From assembly GCA_052143575.1 (NCBI GenBank), contig JBKQSP010000052.1:1-64000 (forward strand): DNA of 64,000 nucleotides, given 5' to 3'. Shown here one piece after another: positions 59,148-64,000 of this stretch; position 1 is the stretch's first letter; the number at the start of each line of letters is the position of its first letter. The notes under the pieces are model-generated. The model made no database searches, was not told the origin of the DNA, and worked only from the letters and a program-made list of their open reading frames with translations. Origin of the DNA: JAKACA01 sp052143575. Lineage in GTDB: Bacteria; Actinomycetota; Acidimicrobiia; Acidimicrobiales; Bog-793. A program made the position numbers and the translations under genes.

Positions 59148-60992
59148 GTGGAGCCCGGGAAAGGCTCGCGCCCGCCGGCGCGCGACGACAAGGCGTCCGA
59201 CCCCGGACAACCGCCGGAGGGCGCCGCGCCCACCTCATCCGGGGAGCCCCCGGGCAGCGGCGAGGAGCCGGACGGGGCGACCGGCCAGCTGGACCCTTCG
59301 GCCGAGCGCGACCTCGTCGCCGAGCGACTCGTCCGCACGCTGCTCGACCACTCGCCGGACATCATCACGGTCTTCAACGCCGACAGCTCGTGGCGTTACT
59401 CCAACGCCGCCGCCGCCCGCCTCCTCGGTGAGCTCCCCGACTTCGACCCGGTGACGGGCGTGCTGAGCCTCCTGCATGCCGACGACGTCTCGCTCGCCCT
59501 CGAGATGATGCGCCGCATCCAGACCGGAGAGCTCGGTCCCGAGGAGACCTTCGAAGTTCGTATCCTCGGCCAGAACGGTGAATGGCGGTATCTCGAGAGC
59601 ACCGGCGAGAACCTCCTCGACGATCCCGTCGTGCAGGGCATCGTCATCCGCTCCGAGGACGTCACCGACCGGCGGGAGGCGCGAATCCGGCTCCGGGAGG
59701 CGAACGAGCGCTTGAGCACCCTCGTCGGTTCGCTCTACATGGCGGCCCTCGTCGAGGACACCGACCGTGTCATCGTCCTCACGAACGAAGCCTTCGTCGA
59801 CCTCTTCGAGATCACCCGCCCGCCGGACAAGCTCATCGGCCGCACCTTGGCGGAACTGGGGCCGGAGCTGACGAGGCGCTTCGGCGACCCGACCCGGGTG
59901 CCAGGCCCCGACCGCGTGGCTCGAATCCTGCGGGAACGGCGCCGTGTCGTCGGGGACCGCATCGCCATGCTGGACGGTCGCGTGCTCGAGCGCGACTACG
60001 TGCCCATCTTCGTCGATCACGAGTACCGCGGGCACCTCTGGCTCTTCCGGGACATCTCCACGCAAGCGCGCAACGAGGCCGAGTGGACTCAGCTGCTCGC
60101 CACCCAGCGCGAGGAGAACGAGCGTCTCGTCGAGCTGGACCGCGTGAAGGCCTCCTTCCTGGCGGAGATCTCCCATGAGCTGCGAACCCCGCTGACGTCG
60201 ATCCTCAGCTTCACCGATCTGCTGCGTGACGGGATCGGGCGGGACGAGCCGGCCGAGCAGGTGGAGTTCCTCGACATCATCACGCGCAACGCCGACCGGC
60301 TCCTTCGCCTCGTCGACGATCTCGTCCTGCTCGACCGTGCCGAGACGGGCATCCTTCCCGTCGAGTGGGGCACCTTCGATCTGCCCTCTGTCGTGCAGCG
60401 AGCCATCACGACGTTCTCGCGGCAGGCGGAGTCGAAGAGCATCGCCATCGAGAGCACCCTCGGCGAAGGTCCCCACGTCTTCGGAGATGCCCAGCGGATC
60501 GCCCAGCTCCTCGATGTCCTGCTGTCGAACGCTCTCAAGTTCACTCCTGAGGGCGGCCACGTCGCCGTGACGGCGACGCCGAGCGAGGATCACTGGTTCG
60601 TCTCCGTGACCGATACGGGCATGGGCGTGCCGCACGGCGAGCGCGAAGCGCTCTTCGAGCGCTTCTACCGCGCCTCGAACGCCCGCGCAGCGCGCATCCC
60701 CGGGTCGGGACTCGGCCTCTCCGTGGCGCGGGCGATCGCCCGCATGCACGGTGGGGAGATCTCCATCACGAGCGGCGAGGGAGGCGGCACGGTCGTGCTC
60801 GTCACGATCCCCGTCGGTTCCCACCAGGATCTCGAGCCGGGGTCGGGCGAGGACGAGGCCTACGACGAAGCGGACCTCGACCTCTTCGCCGACTTGGGCC
60901 CCGAGCCGGCGCCGGAGGAGGCGGCAGGCACGCCGCCACGACCGGAGCCCGAGCCCGAGGCGGGGACCGAGGACGCTCCGGCTGATGGCTGA
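59148..60992 (+). CDS. Soluble PAS-domain histidine kinase
   Basis: 614 residues and no membrane helix. A disordered 50-residue N-terminus is followed by two PAS-type sensor modules (about 60-180 and 190-310; RTLLDHSPDIITVFNADSSW and the EDTDRVIVLTNEAFVDLFEI region). The HisKA domain has the phospho-accepting His in SHELRTPLTSILSFTDLLRD, and the ATPase domain has NALKFTPEGG, TDTGMGVP and GSGLGLSVARAI. The C-terminal 70 residues are acidic and disordered. GTG at 59148 is six bases after TACGAT. It overlaps the OmpR-type regulator by eight bases and surely pairs with it. Confidence 0.95.
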   Translation: MEPGKGSRPPARDDKASDPGQPPEGAAPTSSGEPPGSGEEPDGATGQLDPSAERDLVAERLVRTLLDHSPDIITVFNADSSWRYSNAAAARLLGELPDFDPVTGVLSLLHADDVSLALEMMRRIQTGELGPEETFEVRILGQNGEWRYLESTGENLLDDPVVQGIVIRSEDVTDRREARIRLREANERLSTLVGSLYMAALVEDTDRVIVLTNEAFVDLFEITRPPDKLIGRTLAELGPELTRRFGDPTRVPGPDRVARILRERRRVVGDRIAMLDGRVLERDYVPIFVDHEYRGHLWLFRDISTQARNEAEWTQLLATQREENERLVELDRVKASFLAEISHELRTPLTSILSFTDLLRDGIGRDEPAEQVEFLDIITRNADRLLRLVDDLVLLDRAETGILPVEWGTFDLPSVVQRAITTFSRQAESKSIAIESTLGEGPHVFGDAQRIAQLLDVLLSNALKFTPEGGHVAVTATPSEDHWFVSVTDTGMGVPHGEREALFERFYRASNARAARIPGSGLGLSVARAIARMHGGEISITSGEGGGTVVLVTIPVGSHQDLEPGSGEDEAYDEADLDLFADLGPEPAPEEAAGTPPRPEPEPEAGTEDAPADG

Positions 60993-61746
60993 AGGCCATG
61001 GCGGCGAGGCCGACCGAGCGGCAGGCGGGACGGGGGCGACCGTGCTTGTCGTAGAGGACGACCGTGACATCGCCCGCGCCCTGTCGACGCTGCTCGGCCG
61101 CGCCGGCTACGAGGTGGAGACCGTCGGCGACGGTTTAGAGGGGTTGCGCCGCTTCCATGCCGTCGGCCCCAGCCTCGTCATCCTCGACGTCGGCCTCCCG
61201 TCGCTCGACGGTTGGACCGTGCTCGAACGCATCCGCGAGCTCAGCGACGCCCCGATCCTGATGCTCACGGCCCTCGACACCGAGATGGACAAGGTGCGCG
61301 GCCTGCGTGGGGGCGCCGACGACTACGTGTCGAAGCCCTTCGGCAATCAGGAGCTGCTTGCCCGAGTGGAAGCGCTCCTGCGGCGGCACGCCTCGCCGGC
61401 GGCCGACGCCGTGCGCCCGCCGGAAGCGCTGCATCGCCAGCCGCGCTACGAGGACGGCAACGTCCTCATCGACATCGGGGCCCACCGCATCGAGGTGCAG
61501 GGCCGCCCCGTCGACCTGACTCCGCTCGAGTTCCAGCTGCTCGACGTGCTGCTGCGCCATGCCGGCAAGATCCTCACGACCGAGCAGATCCTGCAGCTGG
61601 CCTGGCGCGACCCGACTGCCACCGGGCCCGACCGGGTCAAGTTCACCGTCCTCCGTTTGCGCCGCAAGCTCGGATGGTCGGCCCCGGGCGAAGGTCCCAT
61701 CGAGACGGTGAGGGGTTTCGGGTACCGGTTCAGCCCTCGGAGCTGA
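60985..61746 (+). CDS. OmpR/PhoB-family response regulator
   Basis: 253 residues. The receiver domain has ATVLVVEDDRDIARALS, phospho-acceptor Asp in LVILDVGLPSLDGW and Lys in YVSKPFGNQEL; the C-terminal winged helix has VDLTPLEFQLLDVLLRHAGK and VRGFGYRFSP. It is the cognate regulator of the overlapping histidine kinase. The 11-bp repeats 19 bp downstream fit a binding site for this family, suggesting it controls the next gene. Confidence 0.95.
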   Translation: MAEGHGGEADRAAGGTGATVLVVEDDRDIARALSTLLGRAGYEVETVGDGLEGLRRFHAVGPSLVILDVGLPSLDGWTVLERIRELSDAPILMLTALDTEMDKVRGLRGGADDYVSKPFGNQELLARVEALLRRHASPAADAVRPPEALHRQPRYEDGNVLIDIGAHRIEVQGRPVDLTPLEFQLLDVLLRHAGKILTTEQILQLAWRDPTATGPDRVKFTVLRLRRKLGWSAPGEGPIETVRGFGYRFSPRS

Positions 61747-61764
61747 GGTCGGGGCCGCATTGCT

Positions 61765-61815
61765 ACCGGTTTGCAACCGGGTGGAAACCGGGTTCTCACC
61801 TGCGAAGATCACGAT
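61765..61815 (+). promoter_or_regulatory. Direct repeats (11-bp period) and promoter before the second receiver gene
   Basis: ACCGG occurs at 61765, 61776 and 61787, and a fourth ACC at 61798, each exactly 11 bp apart. This periodicity is characteristic of OmpR/PhoB-type regulators. CACGAT (61810-61815) could be the -10, six bases before ATG 61822. The third repeat then occupies the -35 position. Confidence 0.65.
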
Positions 61816-61821
61816 GAGGCC

Positions 61822-62724
61822 ATGGCAGCGAGGGAAGCCGCAGCAGGGCGCGTGCTCGTCGTGGAGGACGACGAGTCCACGGCCCTCTTCGTCACCCGCG
61901 TCCTGTCGCGCAACGGCTTCGAGGCCGCTTGGGTGACCGATGCCGAGCAGGCGAGCGAACGACTCGACAACGAGCGCTTCGACGTGCTGCTGGCCGACTG
62001 CCGGCTGCCCGGCCGCAACGGCATGGAGCTCGCCCGCGACACGCGGCAGTCGCAGCCGGGCATGGGCATCGCCGTCATGACCTCGTTCGCCGAGACGCAC
62101 ACCGAGCAGGCCGCTCGCTGCAACGGCGCCGACGACTTCTTCGAGAAGCCCCTTCACTCTTCAAACTTCGTCGCCCGCATCCGGGATCTCGTGACACGCT
62201 CGAGATCCTCCGAGGTGCGGGCAGGTTCTCCATCGTCGCGAGGGGCCACACAGGCAAGCCCGATGGAGTCGGCCCCGGAGGCATCGCCCCGAAACGATGC
62301 CTCCGGGCCGCTGCATGTCGCAGGAAGCGGGTCCGACGAGCGAGTGGTGGCGAGGGACATCGCTCTTGCTCAAGTGGACGCCGCGGTAGCCGAAGGCGCT
62401 GCCCAGCCTCGGCATGAGGGCACCGACGACGACCGTCGGACCCGCTTCACTGCGCTCTCGTCCGCAGAGGATCTTGACGGTTCCGGCTGCGAGGGGTGGC
62501 GGGACGCGTTCCTGCGTGAGGAGGCCGGCCCAGGTGACCGGGACCTCCTCGCGCGGGCTGCGCACCCAGCCCTCGGCTACCTGATCGCCCACGGCCTCGT
62601 CGTCCCGCGGGTTGTCGAGCCCGTGCTCATGTGGGCCTCCGGCGCCCCCGCTGTCTCGATCGGTTCCAACGCCGGCAGAGTCACGGCGCCCGTGACACGG
62701 CCAGGATGGTCGCTCGCTCGCTGA
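61822..62724 (+). CDS. Receiver-domain protein with unrecognised C-terminal extension
   Basis: 300 residues as read. The receiver domain takes residues 1-130 (GRVLVVEDDESTALFVTRVL, Asp in LLADCRLPGRNG, Lys in FFEKPLH). The remaining 170 residues match no family, are low in predicted structure, and their DNA contains two strong inverted repeats. The true protein could be a single-domain receiver extended by a frameshift or lost stop, or a receiver with a novel output. ATG at 61822 is probably leaderless. It follows the OmpR-type regulator on the same strand. Confidence 0.65.
   Translation: MAAREAAAGRVLVVEDDESTALFVTRVLSRNGFEAAWVTDAEQASERLDNERFDVLLADCRLPGRNGMELARDTRQSQPGMGIAVMTSFAETHTEQAARCNGADDFFEKPLHSSNFVARIRDLVTRSRSSEVRAGSPSSRGATQASPMESAPEASPRNDASGPLHVAGSGSDERVVARDIALAQVDAAVAEGAAQPRHEGTDDDRRTRFTALSSAEDLDGSGCEGWRDAFLREEAGPGDRDLLARAAHPALGYLIAHGLVVPRVVEPVLMWASGAPAVSIGSNAGRVTAPVTRPGWSLAR
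62274..62307. repeat. Perfect 13-bp stem-loop inside the receiver-gene extension
   Basis: CCCGGAGGCATCG (62274-62286) and its exact complement (62295-62307) enclose CCCCGAAA. In RNA this would be a very stable hairpin. It lies some 65 bases after the end of the recognisable receiver domain and could be a terminator, a REP-like element or the relic of an insertion. Confidence 0.7.
62680..62696. repeat. 17-bp palindrome near the end of the receiver-gene frame
   Basis: GTCACGG-CGC-CCGTGAC has perfect 7-bp arms around a 3-bp centre. Being 28 bp before the apparent stop and 200 bp before the solute-binding lipoprotein gene, it could be an operator. Confidence 0.45.
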
Positions 62725-62763
62725 ACAGGGCCGTCCCGCCTCCGGCATCGAGGGCAGGCCGAT

Positions 62764-62781
62764 GTTCATCTCACGTTCACC
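62764..62781 (+). promoter_or_regulatory. PHO-box-like direct repeat before the solute-binding protein
   Basis: GTTCATC (62764-62770), TCAC, then GTTCACC (62775-62781): an 11-bp-period direct repeat close to the PhoP/RegX3 consensus. It is 100 bp before the lipoprotein ATG. TATGGT (62834-62839) may be the -10, but the spacing from the box is longer than usual. The 62725-62880 gap otherwise contains no recognisable gene. Confidence 0.5.
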
Positions 62782-62880
62782 GAGACGCCACTCTTTTGTC
62801 ATCTGACGCCTTCCCGCGTCACACGGCCGCGTGTATGGTGCGGACAATTCATTACGTGCGTGTGACGAGGGAGGAGCATC

Positions 62881-64000
62881 ATGGCTCAAGGAAACCGTCC
62901 CATCGGACCGGGAAGACCCGCCTACGACCGACGTCGCTTCCTTCGCAATGCGGGGCTCGGCGCGGCTGGGCTCGCCGGCGGGGCGCTGCTTGAAGCCTGC
63001 GGCAGTTCGAGCTCCGCCACCACGACGACGACCCTGGCCGCCGGTGCCACCACGACGACGATGTCCATGGCGTCGCTCACGGCGGCCGCCAAGCAAGAGG
63101 GCAAGCTCAATCTCATCGCCGACCCGTACAACTGGGCGAACTACGGCACCCAGGGCACGCCGAACACCGTCATCGGCGAGTTCCATGCTCTCTACGGGAT
63201 CGACTGCCCCGTGACGAACCCGGAGGGCACCTCGGCCGAGGAGCTGGCCGCCATCAACGCCGACAAGGGGACGGGCAACGCCCCCGACGCCGTCGACGTC
63301 TCGCTCGCCATCGCCGCCACGGGCGTCACCCAAGGCGTCTTTGCTCCCTACAAGGTGTCGACGTGGGACTCCATCCCCGACTCCATGAAGGACCCGAACG
63401 GTCTCTGGACCGGCGACTACTACGGCGTCATCTCCTTCGGCACGAACACGAAGGTCGTGAAGAACCCCCCGCAGACGTGGTCGGACCTCTTGAAGCCGGA
63501 GTACAAGGGTCAGGTCTCCATCGACGGCAGCCCGGCATCAGCCGGCGACGCCCTCGCCGCCGTCTTCAGCGCCGCCCTCGCCAACGGTGGGTCCCTCGAC
63601 AACATCATGCCGGGCCTCGAGTTCTTCCAGCACCTGAAGTCGATCGGGAACTTCAACCCGGTGGACTGCTACTCGGCCAACATCGTGAGCGGCTCGACCC
63701 CGATCGCCATCATCTGGGACTACCTCAACATCGGCTACCGCAAGCAGTACCCGAACATCGACTACGTGGTGAGCCTGCCGACGACCGGCAAGTACGGCGG
63801 CATCTACTGCCAGGCGATCAACAAGCAAGCGCCCCACCCGAACGCCGCTCGCCTCTGGCTGGAGTACCTCTACTCGGACCAGGGCCAGCTCGAGTACCTC
63901 GCCGGCTACGTCCACCCGGCGCGCTACGAAGCGCTCGTGACCGCCGGCAAGGTCCCCGCATCGTTGGCAGCCGAGCTGCCGACCGCCGCCGAGTACGCCG
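62881..64000 (+). CDS. Tat-exported ABC transporter solute-binding lipoprotein, 3' end beyond window
   Basis: At least 373 residues. The twin-arginine signal (DRRRFLRNAGLGAAGLAGGA) ends in LLEAC, a lipobox whose Cys (residue 40) should be lipidated. A Ser/Thr-rich linker follows, then a type 2 periplasmic-binding fold (KQEGKLNLIADPYNWANYGT, SFGTNTKVVKNPPQTWSDLL, LWLEYLYSDQGQLEYLAGYV) of the spermidine/iron/2-aminoethylphosphonate group. ATG at 62881 follows AGGGAGGAG. The permease and ATPase genes probably lie beyond the window. The upstream PHO-box-like site hints at a phosphonate or phosphate ester ligand, which is inference. Confidence 0.88.
   Translation, partial: MAQGNRPIGPGRPAYDRRRFLRNAGLGAAGLAGGALLEACGSSSSATTTTTLAAGATTTTMSMASLTAAAKQEGKLNLIADPYNWANYGTQGTPNTVIGEFHALYGIDCPVTNPEGTSAEELAAINADKGTGNAPDAVDVSLAIAATGVTQGVFAPYKVSTWDSIPDSMKDPNGLWTGDYYGVISFGTNTKVVKNPPQTWSDLLKPEYKGQVSIDGSPASAGDALAAVFSAALANGGSLDNIMPGLEFFQHLKSIGNFNPVDCYSANIVSGSTPIAIIWDYLNIGYRKQYPNIDYVVSLPTTGKYGGIYCQAINKQAPHPNAARLWLEYLYSDQGQLEYLAGYVHPARYEALVTAGKVPASLAAELPTAAEYA

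Noticed and set aside
62161..63333. 390-residue minus-strand frame over the second receiver extension
   Set aside because: It has no recognisable domain and overlaps the convincing solute-binding lipoprotein on the other strand.

Overview
The window is about 64 kb of GC-rich, densely packed bacterial chromosome. It looks like a free-living high-GC actinobacterium. The evidence is the dnaK-grpE-dnaJ-hspR operon behind a HAIR operator, opcA behind zwf, a CrgA-like protein, and the trpG/pknB/pbpA/pstP/fhaB/fhaA/tRNA-Leu block known from Mycobacterium. The synteny is that of a distant relative (pknA and rodA are absent from the block). The Thr-rich extracytoplasmic tails and Tat-lipoprotein solute-binding protein make Acidimicrobiia a reasonable guess, but this cannot be proven from sequence alone. 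No prophage, insertion sequence, CRISPR array or rRNA operon was seen.

Layout. 1-9.1 kb: an ABC exporter, Lon protease, an AHSA1-type protein, a SIMPL protein, an alpha/beta hydrolase, ahcY coupled to a MerR regulator, and dcd. 9.1-16.5 kb: an EtfD-like membrane Fe-S oxidoreductase, a cyclic-nucleotide-binding protein, the amt-PII-PII ammonium operon, two membrane proteins and gpmA. 16.5-23.4 kb: the HspR heat-shock regulon (dnaK, grpE, dnaJ, hspR, clpB). 23.4-28.2 kb: an acetyltransferase, zwf-opcA, a RidA protein and a MarR regulator. 28.2-36 kb: purine biosynthesis (purA, purB, purC, purS, purQ, purL), with adjacent genes overlapping from purB to purQ. 36-46.3 kb: a thioesterase, a thiolase and the division/cell-wall signalling block. 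46.3-59 kb: a mosaic of single genes (methyltransferases, an AAA ATPase, TlpA/CcdA, a CADD-like diiron protein, an SDR, an acyl-CoA dehydrogenase, OsmC, an isoaspartyl peptidase, a drug/metabolite exporter, an epimerase, a DUF4097 protein and its ribbon-helix-helix partner). 59-64 kb: a soluble PAS histidine kinase, an OmpR-type regulator, a second receiver protein, and a Tat-exported solute-binding lipoprotein that runs off the window.

Regulation is unusually legible. At least seventeen genes have a -10-like hexamer (mostly TAnnnT, often TAGCCT) ending 6-8 nt before the start codon and no clear ribosome-binding site, which predicts widespread leaderless transcription. Operators can be seen at several genes: a HAIR element at dnaK, a palindrome inside the AHSA1 promoter, two identical 13-bp palindromes flanking a near-consensus promoter before an epimerase, a palindrome on the promoter of the ribbon-helix-helix gene, 11-bp-period direct repeats beside the response regulators, and two PHO-box-like sites (GTTCAnn-N4-GTTCAnn).

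The most interesting items are a CADD-like protein that keeps all six metal ligands plus the two apparent self-sacrificed residues of chlamydial p-aminobenzoate synthase, a PknB kinase that adds an Ig-like He_PIG domain after its PASTA repeats, and the PHO-box and leaderless-promoter patterns.
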